Source: CAYUYV01 sp964561475
GTDB taxonomy: Bacteria > Pseudomonadota > Alphaproteobacteria > JAJFIK01
Length of the DNA stretch: 64,000 bases
Direction of reading: 5' to 3'
Assembly: GCA_964561475.1 (NCBI GenBank)
Contig: CAZLPU010000001.1
Location: forward strand, 62,001-126,000
Shown: in pieces, positions 35,836 to 44,188 of the stretch
Numbering within the stretch: position 1 is the first letter of the stretch
Layout of the letters: each line of letters opens with the position of its first letter
The notes under the pieces: model-generated
Told to the model about the DNA's origin: nothing
Seen by the model: only the letters and a program-made list of their open reading frames with translations
The model's database searches: none
Translations under genes and position numbers: made by a program

Positions 35836-36498
35836 TCAATCTTCCGCCCACAGCCGGGTCAGATTGCTTCTGACCTTTGCGAGACGATCAAACACCGGGG
35901 ATTTGCCGTCCTTATCGAAAATGGCTCTGGACGCCATGTCCAGGTCGAACAGAATCTCCCGGTGGGCCTCCAGCCGGATCATGCTGCGCACCCAGCCGAC
36001 ACAGGCGAGCCGCACCCCCCGCTTGACCTCGTCCACCCTGTGCAGGGCGGTGGTTGGGTAGAGGATCATGTCCCCCGCGTCCAGACGGATGGCTGTGTGC
36101 CGGTCGGATCCCTCGATAATCAGGGCACCCCCTTCATAATCGGCGGGGTCCGACAGAAAGAGCGTGAAGGAAAGGTCCGTCCTGGTGTGATCGATGATCG
36201 GATCGTCGATATGGGTGCCGTAGGCCATCCCGGGCTCATACCGGCTGAGCATGATCCGGCAGAACCGCTTGGGCCGGGCCGCCGCCATGAACACCGTATT
36301 GTCCCGCAGAGCCTGTTCCACGCATTTGGCCACGGTGGCCTGGCGGGCACCGGGCTTGAGCTGCCGGTTGTTCTTCACCATCCGCGCCGACCAGCCCGCG
36401 GTCTTGGTGCCTTCCTCGAAGGCCTCCGGATCTTCGGCCATGGTCCGCAGAGTTTTGAGGGTGTCCTCGTTCAGGACCTTGCTCAGGCGAAGCAGCAT
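35836..36498 (-). CDS. Fe(II)/2-oxoglutarate dioxygenase, PKHD-type (PiuC/YbiX-like)
   Basis: A 220-residue prolyl-4-hydroxylase-like dioxygenase. The iron ligands are His96 and Asp98 (YGTHIDDPI) and His153 (ALHRVDEVKRG), with Arg163 in position to bind 2-oxoglutarate. The C-terminal extension (LACVGWVRSMIRLEAHREILFDLD) is characteristic of PiuC/YbiX, genes often linked to siderophore uptake; here no TonB receptor is adjacent. An AAGGTG site precedes the ATG. The physiological substrate of this family is not well defined. Confidence 0.9.
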   Translation of the reverse strand: MLLRLSKVLNEDTLKTLRTMAEDPEAFEEGTKTAGWSARMVKNNRQLKPGARQATVAKCVEQALRDNTVFMAAARPKRFCRIMLSRYEPGMAYGTHIDDPIIDHTRTDLSFTLFLSDPADYEGGALIIEGSDRHTAIRLDAGDMILYPTTALHRVDEVKRGVRLACVGWVRSMIRLEAHREILFDLDMASRAIFDKDGKSPVFDRLAKVRSNLTRLWAED

Positions 36499-36717
36499 GT
36501 CACACCTTGCAAATCATTCTCGTTTCGCCACAATGGCGTTCTAAAATCTGGCATTCAACCTGTACGGAAATACAGGCGCTGTGTGCTCCTGGATCAGGCG
36601 CCGGCGCAAGGGCCATCATGGGATGGCGACCCAGGAGACGCAGCCAATCCCATGGCCAACCAAAAGGACGGCCCAACCAATAGGATGGCCGTACCAAAAG
36701 GAACGGGGAGAACCGCA

Positions 36718-37611
36718 ATGGATATATCACACCGCGTCAAGCTCTGGACCAGCGCGGGCACTGCTCTGCTCCTGGGGTCCGCCGTTGAGACGGGCATGAT
36801 TGATGCCGCCCGCGCCGCCGAGCCCGATCCCACCCAGAAATCCGACGAAACCGATGCTGCCAGTAAAGCTCCGGCGGAAACTCTGCCCGCGAGCCCCCTT
36901 GGTGGCGAAGGGGAAGGCGAGGGTACGCCAGGGAGCAGCGGTGGCGAATTCGGCGTCGACCCGGACGAGGCTCGCACCAATCCGGTGGTCTATATCAGTG
37001 CCCTTGATCTGATCCGTGCCCACTACCTCGCGGGCATGGCTGCCTATGAGGCCGGAGATGCCCGTTCGGCGGCGGAAATGTTCGTCCATCCCATCAGCGA
37101 AGTCTATGTCGCCATGGAGCCGGTCTTCCTTGAACAGGGCGCGGAGCCCTTCGGCGACCTGATGGCAAACGCAGGCAATCTCGCTCTGGACGAAGCATCA
37201 GCCGAGGATGTTCAGTCGGCGGTGGATGCGGTGATGGACGCGGTGGCGGATGCGGAAGATCTGGCGCCGGAAGGGACCATGAATGCCGCCCGGCTCAATG
37301 CCGCCCTGACCCTCGATATGATCGAACGGGCCTCCCTTCAGTATCAGGTGGTCGCCACCGGTGCCGCGGGAGCTGCCTATCTGGACGGCTATGGCTTCTA
37401 CCGTGCCGCAGCCGACCGGGCCGAACGGGCCATGCCCTCCATCCGTGACGAGAATGAAGGCCTGGCCGATCTGATCACAAGCGCCCTTGATATGCTTGCC
37501 CTGGCCTATCCGGATGTGACCGAGCCGGACCCCCTTCCCGTCGAGCCAGGCCAACTGCTGGGTGCCAGTTCCACCATTCGTCTCGACCTTCTGGGGAGTT
37601 CTGAGCGATGA
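36718..37611 (+). CDS. Exported protein of unknown function (297 residues)
   Basis: The N-terminus looks like a signal peptide (SAGTALLLGSAVETG, then AARAAEPDP as a possible cleavage site). A low-complexity linker rich in Glu, Gly, Pro and Ser (residues 40-80) follows, then a helical Ala-rich domain beginning LDLIRAHYLAGMAAYEAGDARSAAEMF. A HPISEVYVAMEP segment in that domain resembles a group of uncharacterised alphaproteobacterial periplasmic proteins, but I cannot name a function. The start is the ATG at 36718, with GGGGAG 7 nt upstream; the frame is open much further upstream without support. The next gene overlaps its stop by 4 nt (ATGA), so the two are coupled. Confidence 0.75.
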   Translation: MDISHRVKLWTSAGTALLLGSAVETGMIDAARAAEPDPTQKSDETDAASKAPAETLPASPLGGEGEGEGTPGSSGGEFGVDPDEARTNPVVYISALDLIRAHYLAGMAAYEAGDARSAAEMFVHPISEVYVAMEPVFLEQGAEPFGDLMANAGNLALDEASAEDVQSAVDAVMDAVADAEDLAPEGTMNAARLNAALTLDMIERASLQYQVVATGAAGAAYLDGYGFYRAAADRAERAMPSIRDENEGLADLITSALDMLALAYPDVTEPDPLPVEPGQLLGASSTIRLDLLGSSER

Positions 37612-38075
37612 CACGGGTTCTGACCGCATGGTTCGGGCTGATGCTGCTCGTTACACCTCTTTGTGCGGACGACATGGCCTCCGCCGATCAAGACCTTGAG
37701 GCCCGCCATGCCGAGGTCATGGAGGTGCTCGATACCTTCATGGCGACTTTCAATGCCATGGATCACGAGGGCCACACCGCTACCTATCATTTCCCCCATG
37801 TACGGATTGCCGGTGGCCGGGTTGCCGTCTCTCCGACGGCGGCGGACTATCCCCGGGATTACTTTGAGAAAAACCTGATCCCGGCCGGATGGCACCGGAG
37901 CGGTTGGATCGAGCGCAAGATCGTTCAGTCCAGCCCGGACAAGGTGCATGTGGCGACCACGTTCCGGCGGTATCGGAAAGACGGCAGCACACTTGCGGAC
38001 TATCAGTCCCTCTACATCGTCTCCCGCATTGATGGGCGTTGGGGCGTGCAGGGACGGTCCAGTTTCGCCCAGTGA
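37608..38075 (+). CDS. Small secreted NTF2/SnoaL-like protein
   Basis: A 155-residue protein with a short signal peptide (VLTAWFGLMLLVTPLCA). The mature part begins with a helix VMEVLDTFMATFNAMDHEGH and continues with beta strands (YPRDYFEKN, WIERKIVQSSPDKVHVATTFRRYR, SLYIVSRIDGRWGVQGRSSF). This pattern suits the NTF2-like cone fold. Enzymatic activity cannot be predicted. It overlaps the preceding exported-protein gene by 4 nt, so both are likely made together and act in the periplasm. Confidence 0.78.
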   Translation: MTRVLTAWFGLMLLVTPLCADDMASADQDLEARHAEVMEVLDTFMATFNAMDHEGHTATYHFPHVRIAGGRVAVSPTAADYPRDYFEKNLIPAGWHRSGWIERKIVQSSPDKVHVATTFRRYRKDGSTLADYQSLYIVSRIDGRWGVQGRSSFAQ

Positions 38076-38093
38076 TAAATTTGTGAATGCCCG

Positions 38094-38132
38094 CCCCGCC
38101 CCAGCCGCCCAATGGGTCGCCTGAGGGCGGGG
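38094..38132. terminator. GC-rich hairpin between convergent genes
   Basis: CCCCGCCC (38094-38101) and GGGCGGGG (38125-38132) can form an 8-bp stem just after the secreted-protein gene and before the aldolase stop on the other strand. There is no T run on either side, so termination would depend on other factors. Confidence 0.35.
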
Positions 38133-38194
38133 TGGCGAGCCTCGCTGTGCTCTTCTTCCTGCGCGGATAATCCAATCCAACCGCGGTCACACTA

Positions 38195-38986
38195 TCAGTG
38201 TCCGGTGTTTTTCCGCTCCCTGGCCACCGTGCCCTTTGCTGCGGCGAGGTCCTCTATGACTGCCCTCATGAGAAAGCCGCCGTCGGAACCCAGGGTCACG
38301 AACTGGAACCCGGCTTCCAGGCGGCGCTGTGCAAAGGCCAGCGAACTGGTGTGAATTCCCGCCGGAACACCATGTTGCCTGCACACCGCCAGAATATGCC
38401 CGACAGCTTCCAGATGGCGCGGGTCATCCGTGTCCCCAAGGGCCGACATGCCCAGGCTCAGGGCCAGGTCCGATGGGCCGATGTAAATGCCGTCGAGGCC
38501 AGGCGTCGTGACGATTTCCTCCAGATTGGCGAGGCCATCCCGGGTCTCGATCATGGCGATACAGGCTATCTCGCCATTGCTGTCCTGGGCATAGCCCCGT
38601 CCCCCGTACAACGCGCCCCGCAAGGGGCCGAAGGACCGGGTGCCCTCGGGTGGGTACCGGCAGGCTGAGACCGCCGCAAGGGCCTCTGTCCGGTTGTTGA
38701 TCAGGGGCACGATGACCCCCATGGCACCTGCATCCAGAACCTTCATGATCTCCTTGGGGTCATTCCCCGAAACCCTGACCAGGGGCATGGTCTCCGTAGT
38801 GGAAATGGCGGGCAGCATGTGCAGCAGATCCCGGTAATCCAGCAGACCGTGTTGGAGATCCACACAGAGCCAGTCGAACCCGGCATGGGCCATCATCTCG
38901 GCAATATGGGTGTTGGCCAGGGACAGCCAGCCGCCAATGGTTTGTTCCCCCTGGCGCCATTTGGCCAGTGACGTGTTGCTGCGCAT
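38195..38986 (-). CDS. HpcH/HpaI family aldolase
   Basis: A 263-residue class II pyruvate aldolase that cleaves 2-oxo-4-hydroxy acids into pyruvate and an aldehyde. Conserved parts are FDWLCVDLQHGLLDY with the catalytic His, GAMGVIVPLI, the metal-binding Glu in ACIAMIETRDGL, and GLDGIYIGPSDLALSLG with the metal-binding Asp. Length fits the family. It has a GAGGG ribosome site. It is divergent from the 2-hydroxyacid block at 39233 and may belong to the same catabolic theme. Preferred aldehyde is unknown. Confidence 0.92.
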   Translation of the reverse strand: MRSNTSLAKWRQGEQTIGGWLSLANTHIAEMMAHAGFDWLCVDLQHGLLDYRDLLHMLPAISTTETMPLVRVSGNDPKEIMKVLDAGAMGVIVPLINNRTEALAAVSACRYPPEGTRSFGPLRGALYGGRGYAQDSNGEIACIAMIETRDGLANLEEIVTTPGLDGIYIGPSDLALSLGMSALGDTDDPRHLEAVGHILAVCRQHGVPAGIHTSSLAFAQRRLEAGFQFVTLGSDGGFLMRAVIEDLAAAKGTVARERKNTGH

Positions 38987-39232
38987 GGGCGTGTTTCCCT
39001 CTTTTTCATTGCTGTGGCGGGTTGGCGTGTCGGAACCGGCTGGATTATCCCACGCCCGGCGCCAGCGTCATGGTTTAAGACCCATGAGGGGCATGTGAGG
39101 CTGGCCGCCGGGACATTTGCCTTTGGATCAAAGCCGATCCACCATTAGCGAAAACAACGCTAACGCCTCGCTGCGCCGGACGTGAGTCCGTGGCGGGCGG
39201 CCCGGGAAATGCCTCAGGAGATGTCAGAATCG

Positions 39233-40243
39233 ATGACCCACACTGTTCTCTGGCCGTTCCATCGCTGGCCCACGGACCATCATATCGAGCCCCAATCCGT
39301 GGCGCCGGACGGGGAGGCGCTTCTTTACGCGAAATTCGATGAAGTGCCCGAGGCGGACTGGCGCCGGGCGGAAGCCGTGGTGAGCTATGTGGATATTCCG
39401 CCTGCCTACCATGACTGGCTGGACAGTTTGCGCATGCTTGTCACCCCGTCCGTGGGGTTCGACAGGTTCGATCTCGCATTCTGGGGCCGCCGGGGGATCC
39501 CCGTGTGCAATGTCCCTGACTATGGCACCCAGGATGTGGCGGACCATGCCCTGGCTCTGCTTCTCGCGCTCAACCGCTGCCTTTCCATGCACACCCGGCT
39601 CCTGGGGGATGATCCGTCTGGGAACTGGATCCCGGCCCTGAACCCCCTGTCCCGCCGATTATCCAGGTCCGTGTGCGGTGTGGTGGGCCTGGGCCGGATC
39701 GGGACGGCGTTCGTGTTGCGCGCCAAGGCCCTGGGCATGGATGTGGTGTTCTACGATCCCTACAAGCCCAACGGGTCGGACCTTGCCCTGAACATTCGCC
39801 GGGCGGATTCCCTGGAAGACCTCTTTGCCCAGTCCGATTTCATCAGTGTCCATGTCCCTCTTGGCGAGGGCACCCGCAATCTCATCTGCGCCGAGGTCTT
39901 GGCCCACGCAAAACCGGGCCTCACCCTGATCAACACCGCCCGGGGCGATGTGGTGGACATTGATGCCCTCTATGATGCCCTGAAAAGTGGTCTGGTCTCA
40001 TCGGCTGGCCTTGATGTTCTGCCCGAGGAACCCGCGAACACCGGCCGTCCCCTGATCAAGGCCTGGCTTGCCAACGAGGATGGATTACGGGACCGGGTGA
40101 TCCTTACCCCCCATTCCGCCTTCTGCACACCGGACGGGGTCTACGACATGCGCTTCAAGCCGGGGCAGGTGGTGTTGCGCTACTTGCGGGACGGGCGTCT
40201 GGAAAACTGTGTCAACGAGGCTTTTCTTGCCCAGCGGCGTTAA
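39233..40243 (+). CDS. D-2-hydroxyacid dehydrogenase (NAD-dependent)
   Basis: A protein of about 336 residues from the phosphoglycerate/glyoxylate reductase family. It shows VVGLGRIGTAF for NAD binding, TARGDVVDIDAL, LDVLPEEP with the catalytic Glu, and TPHSAF with the catalytic His. The start is uncertain among three close ATGs (39209, 39221, 39233); I choose the last because AGGAG lies about 12 nt upstream and MTHTVLWPF begins a strand. It leads a co-directional block with an FMN hydroxyacid dehydrogenase, a second D-2-hydroxyacid dehydrogenase and a ThDP enzyme. Substrate is unknown. Confidence 0.88.
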   Translation: MTHTVLWPFHRWPTDHHIEPQSVAPDGEALLYAKFDEVPEADWRRAEAVVSYVDIPPAYHDWLDSLRMLVTPSVGFDRFDLAFWGRRGIPVCNVPDYGTQDVADHALALLLALNRCLSMHTRLLGDDPSGNWIPALNPLSRRLSRSVCGVVGLGRIGTAFVLRAKALGMDVVFYDPYKPNGSDLALNIRRADSLEDLFAQSDFISVHVPLGEGTRNLICAEVLAHAKPGLTLINTARGDVVDIDALYDALKSGLVSSAGLDVLPEEPANTGRPLIKAWLANEDGLRDRVILTPHSAFCTPDGVYDMRFKPGQVVLRYLRDGRLENCVNEAFLAQRR

Positions 40244-40285
40244 GGCGGCGTTCTGTTCACTCAGCCATAGGAGGGGCTGGCTCAA

Positions 40286-41380
40286 ATGGTCACGAATGCG
40301 CTGACATTGCATGACATCATCCGGGCCGCTGAGAAAGCGGTAACCAAGAATGACTGGGATTATCTGGTCGGGGGTGCGGAGACGGAAACGTCCCTGAAGC
40401 GCAACCGTCTTGCCTTGGACCGCTACGCCCTGCGTTCCCGGGTGCTTCGGGATGTCTCGGCGATCAAGGCGGGCACACATTTTCTGGGCGTGCCCTTGCG
40501 TATACCGGTCCTGATGGCGCCCATCGGATCGCTCCAGGTCTTCTCCCCCGGGGGCGGCAAGGACGTCGCGGAGGCCGCCCGGGATTTCGGGACCATGATG
40601 ATTCTGAGTTCCGCATGCCAGCCCGACTATCAGACCGTGGCCGAAGTGGACGCGGCCAAGATCTACCAGCTTTATGTGATGGGTGATGACGATTGGCTCA
40701 TGGGCATCGTCGAAAAGGTTCAGGCGCTTGGCTATAACGGCTTCTGCCTGACAGTGGACACCCAGGTCTACAGCCGCCGGGAACGGGACCTGATCAAGGG
40801 GTACATTCCCGGGTCCGGCAGCCAGCCCGTGGCCATTGGTCAGCTCCCCAACGACAATCCCTTCTATTTCCAGTCAAGGCTGACCTGGGAAACCGTGGCC
40901 AAGATCAAGGACCGGTTTGATATTCCCTTGATCCTCAAAGGGATTGCCACGGGTGAGGATGCCGCCATGGCCTGTGAGGCCGGAGTGGATGTGGTTTATG
41001 TTTCCAATCATGGCGGACGCCAGCTCGACCAGGGGATCGGCACCCTGGACATGCTGCCTGAAGTGGTCCAGGCGGTGCAGGGGCGGGTGCCCGTCGTTTT
41101 TGATGGCGGCGTCATGCGGGGTACGGATATTGCCAAGGCGCTTGCCCTTGGCGCCGATGTGGTGGGTGTCGGCCGGCTCATGGGCCTGGCCATGGCCGCA
41201 GGCGGCAGGGCTGGCGTGGTTCGCATGCTGGAAATCCTGGAGCATGAATTGGTCACGTCCCTCGCCCTGATGGGTGTGACGGATATTGCCGATCTGGACC
41301 CGGAATGTCTGCGCCCCGCCCAGCCCGTTGCGCCAACCCATGTCCTGAGCAGCTTTCCCTTCCTTGAAGAGGGGTATTGA
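40286..41380 (+). CDS. FMN-dependent 2-hydroxyacid dehydrogenase/oxidase
   Basis: A 364-residue member of the lactate/glycolate oxidase and lactate 2-monooxygenase family, which oxidises L-2-hydroxyacids to 2-oxoacids. The FMN-barrel signature is SNHGGRQLDQ, with the catalytic His. Other conserved parts are PVLMAPIGSLQV, the KGI segment with the flavin lysine (PLILKGIATGEDA), and VFDGGVMRGTDIAKALALGA for phosphate binding. It is preceded by AGGAGGGG and lies 42 nt after the D-2-hydroxyacid dehydrogenase, so both stereoisomers of a hydroxyacid could be handled. Electron acceptor is undetermined. Confidence 0.92.
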   Translation: MVTNALTLHDIIRAAEKAVTKNDWDYLVGGAETETSLKRNRLALDRYALRSRVLRDVSAIKAGTHFLGVPLRIPVLMAPIGSLQVFSPGGGKDVAEAARDFGTMMILSSACQPDYQTVAEVDAAKIYQLYVMGDDDWLMGIVEKVQALGYNGFCLTVDTQVYSRRERDLIKGYIPGSGSQPVAIGQLPNDNPFYFQSRLTWETVAKIKDRFDIPLILKGIATGEDAAMACEAGVDVVYVSNHGGRQLDQGIGTLDMLPEVVQAVQGRVPVVFDGGVMRGTDIAKALALGADVVGVGRLMGLAMAAGGRAGVVRMLEILEHELVTSLALMGVTDIADLDPECLRPAQPVAPTHVLSSFPFLEEGY

Positions 41381-41428
41381 GGCCGTGTTCCGTGACTCCT
41401 GCCCGGCGTCAGTACGGGGATTGACGCG

Positions 41429-42400
41429 ATGAAACCGGTGGTGGTCCTCACGCGGCGCTGGCCGGAGCCCGTGGAACGAATCCTTACGGAGGAATTCGAC
41501 ACCCGCCTGAACCGCACCGATGAGCCGATGACCGCCAAGGCCCTTCGGGAAGCCCTCATGGCGTGCGATGCTCTGTGCCCGACGGTAACGGACCGCATTG
41601 ACGGGACCCTTCTGAAAGGCATGGAGCCACGAGCACGGATTCTGGCCAATTTTGGTGTCGGCACGGATCATGTCGATCTGTCTGCGGCTGACCGCGCCGG
41701 TCTTGCCGTGACGAATACGCCTGGTGTTCTGACCGACGCCACCGCCGATCTCGCCATGACCCTCCTGCTGATGGCCGCCCGTCGTGCGGGGGAGGGGGAG
41801 CGGGAACTGCGCGCCGGGCACTGGGCAGGCTGGCGGCCCACCCATCTGATCGGCCATGATGTCACCGGTGCCACTCTGGGTATTGTCGGCGCCGGGCGCA
41901 TCGGTCTTGCCATGGCGGCCCGGGCCCGTTTCGGGTTTTCCATGAAGATCCTGCTCCACAGCCGCAGCCCCGTGGATCCGGACCGTGTGGACAGTCTTGG
42001 CGCAGAGAGTTGTTCCCTTGAAGACCTTCTGGGGCGGTCCGACTTTGTATCCCTCCATTGTCCCAGCACACACCAGACCCGTGGTCTGATCAATCGGGAC
42101 AGGCTCGCGCTGATGCCCTCCCATGCCATCTTGATCAACACGGCCCGGGGCGATGTGGTGGACGAAACCGCTCTCGCTGAGGCCCTTGCCCGGCGGGCCA
42201 TCGCCGCTGCCGGGCTCGATGTCTATGCCGGCGAGCCCCAGGTGCCGACAGCCCTGAAGGCCCTCGAGAATGTCGTGTTACTGCCCCATCTTGGCAGCGC
42301 GACGGAGCGTACCCGCAACGCCATGGGCATGCGCGTCATCGAAAATCTGCGGGCCTTCTTTTCAGGCGCGCCGGTGCTGGACCCGGTGGTCGCTCCATGA
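41429..42400 (+). CDS. D-2-hydroxyacid dehydrogenase, glyoxylate/hydroxypyruvate-reductase type
   Basis: A 323-residue NAD(P)-dependent dehydrogenase. It carries NFGVGTDHVDL, ADLAMTLLLMAARR, the Rossmann motif LGIVGAGRIGLAMA near residue 150, INTARGDVVDETAL, LDVYAGEP with the catalytic Glu, and LLPHLGSATERTR with the catalytic His. This last pattern is typical of glyoxylate/hydroxypyruvate reductases. It is the second such enzyme in the block and is only moderately similar to the one at 39233, so it is probably not a recent duplicate. It ends just before the ThDP-enzyme gene. Confidence 0.92.
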   Translation: MKPVVVLTRRWPEPVERILTEEFDTRLNRTDEPMTAKALREALMACDALCPTVTDRIDGTLLKGMEPRARILANFGVGTDHVDLSAADRAGLAVTNTPGVLTDATADLAMTLLLMAARRAGEGERELRAGHWAGWRPTHLIGHDVTGATLGIVGAGRIGLAMAARARFGFSMKILLHSRSPVDPDRVDSLGAESCSLEDLLGRSDFVSLHCPSTHQTRGLINRDRLALMPSHAILINTARGDVVDETALAEALARRAIAAAGLDVYAGEPQVPTALKALENVVLLPHLGSATERTRNAMGMRVIENLRAFFSGAPVLDPVVAP

Positions 42401-42505
42401 CGAAGCGCTCATGACGAAGCCGTTGAAGGCGGTCCGTCGGCGTGAAAAGATTGTGACAAAGAGAAAATGCCCAGACAGAAAATACCCAGACAGGGAGGGC
42501 GGGCC

Positions 42506-44137
42506 ATGAAGGTCGCTGAAGCGATTGCCAAAGTCTTGAAAGCGGAAGGTGTCGATATCCTGTTCGGCTATCCGGTCAATCCGATTATCGAAGCCGCCGC
42601 CGTCGAGGATATCCGAACCATCATTGTCCGTCAGGAACGCACGGGCCTCCACATGGCCGATGCCTACAGCCGCCTGTCCAGCGGCCAGCGGCTTGGCGTT
42701 TTCGCGATGCAGCACGGCCCCGGTGCGGAGAATGCCTTCGGTGGCGTGGCCCAGGCCTATTCGGAATCCGTGCCCCTTCTGGTCCTGCCCGCCGGCTATC
42801 CCAGGCGGCTCGCCAACTACTATCCGAATTTCAACTCCACCCTGAACATGAAGCATGTGACCAAATGGTCCGAACCCCTCACAATGGGGCGCGCCCTTCC
42901 CGAGGTCATGCGCCGGGCGTTCTTCCAATTGCGCAATGGCCGGCCTGGGCCGGTGCTGGTGGAAGTGCCCCTGGACGTGTTCGGTGAGGATGTGCCGGAC
43001 AACTTGACCTATCAGCCGAGTTTCGCAACCCGGACCGGGCCGGATCCGGCCGACGTGGAGCGGGTGGCCGATGTTCTGGCGGGGGCGGAACATCCGGTGA
43101 TTTATGCGGGACAGGGGGTGCACTATGCCCGGGCCTGGGACGGTCTGCGGCATCTGGCGGAAACCTGGAACATCCCGGTCACCACGTCCATCGAAGGTAA
43201 AAGTGCGTTTCCGGAGCATCATCCCCTGTCCCTCGGGTCCGGGGGGCGGGCCAATCCCCGGCCCGTGAAACAGTTTCTGCAGGATGCGGATGTCATTTTC
43301 GGCATAGGATGCAGTTTCGCCCTGACCGCATTCGGCGTGCCCATGCCGAAGGGCAAGACCATCATCCATGCCACCCTGGATCCCATGGACCTGGCCAAGG
43401 ATGTGGCGGTCGATTACGCCTTGATCGGCGATGCCCAGCTGACCCTTGATGCCTTGAGCACGGCCCTGGCCGCCCGGGATCGAACCCGCGCCCGTGGACG
43501 GAGCACCGTGCCCGCGGACATCCAGGCTGTCCGGGCGCCCTGGCTGGCGGCGTGGCGGACCAAACAGGATCTGGGCTCATCGCCCCTCAATCCTTACCGG
43601 GTGCTGAGAGACCTTCAAAACACGGTAGACCTGGACAATGTGATCATCACCCATGATGCGGGCAGTCCCCGGGACCAGATCACCCCTTTCTGGGAGGCCC
43701 GTGCGCCACTCTCTTATATCGGCTGGGGCAAGACCACCCAGCTCGGCTATGGGCTCGGTCTGGCGATGGGGGCGAAGCTCGCCTGTCCGGACAAGCTGTG
43801 CATCAATGTCTGGGGCGATGCGGCGATCGGCTTCACGGGCATGGATTTTGAGACGGCAGTCCGTGAGCGGATTCCGATCCTGTCGATCCTGCTCAATAAT
43901 TTCTCCATGGCGATCGAGTTGCCGATCATGCCGGTGTCTACGGAGAAATACCGGGCCACGGATATCAGCGGCGATTATGCCGCCATGGCGCGGGCCTTTG
44001 GCGGGTATGGGGAGCGCATCCGCAATGCCGCCGATATCGTCCCGGCCATCCGCAGGGGGATCGAGGCGACCCGAAACGGTACCCCGGCCCTGTTGGAGTT
44101 CATCACGGACAAGGAAATCAGCATTTCCGACGAATAG
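42506..44137 (+). CDS. Thiamine-diphosphate-dependent enzyme (acetolactate synthase/2-oxoacid decarboxylase family)
   Basis: A 543-residue three-domain ThDP enzyme. The N-terminal PYR domain has the activating Glu in RQERTGLHMADAY and GPGAENAFGGVAQA. A central domain follows (HPVIYAGQGVHYARA). The C-terminal PP domain has the GDA to LLNN metal/ThDP motif (WGDAAIGFTGMDFETA and ILSILLNN). Close relatives include acetolactate synthase, benzoylformate decarboxylase, oxalyl-CoA decarboxylase and 2-hydroxyacyl-CoA lyase, and sequence alone does not separate them. The adjacent class III CoA-transferase gene makes a CoA-thioester substrate plausible. The ATG at 42506 has GGGAGGGCGGG upstream; the frame opens at 42467. 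Confidence 0.88.
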   Translation: MKVAEAIAKVLKAEGVDILFGYPVNPIIEAAAVEDIRTIIVRQERTGLHMADAYSRLSSGQRLGVFAMQHGPGAENAFGGVAQAYSESVPLLVLPAGYPRRLANYYPNFNSTLNMKHVTKWSEPLTMGRALPEVMRRAFFQLRNGRPGPVLVEVPLDVFGEDVPDNLTYQPSFATRTGPDPADVERVADVLAGAEHPVIYAGQGVHYARAWDGLRHLAETWNIPVTTSIEGKSAFPEHHPLSLGSGGRANPRPVKQFLQDADVIFGIGCSFALTAFGVPMPKGKTIIHATLDPMDLAKDVAVDYALIGDAQLTLDALSTALAARDRTRARGRSTVPADIQAVRAPWLAAWRTKQDLGSSPLNPYRVLRDLQNTVDLDNVIITHDAGSPRDQITPFWEARAPLSYIGWGKTTQLGYGLGLAMGAKLACPDKLCINVWGDAAIGFTGMDFETAVRERIPILSILLNNFSMAIELPIMPVSTEKYRATDISGDYAAMARAFGGYGERIRNAADIVPAIRRGIEATRNGTPALLEFITDKEISISDE

Positions 44138-44188
44138 GGTGGCGCCCCGCTGAGCGCCTTTGAGACTGTGACAAGGGAGAAACGGAGA

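Noticed and set aside
35758..36717. A long open upstream extension of the exported 297-residue protein
   Set aside because: It runs antisense to the PiuC-like gene, lacks resemblance to any family, and the ATG at 36718 has a good ribosome site and starts a signal peptide.
42466..42495. Short repeated CCCAGACAG motif before the ThDP-enzyme gene
   Set aside because: Only two near copies in a coding-gap stretch; too little to call a repeat element or operator.
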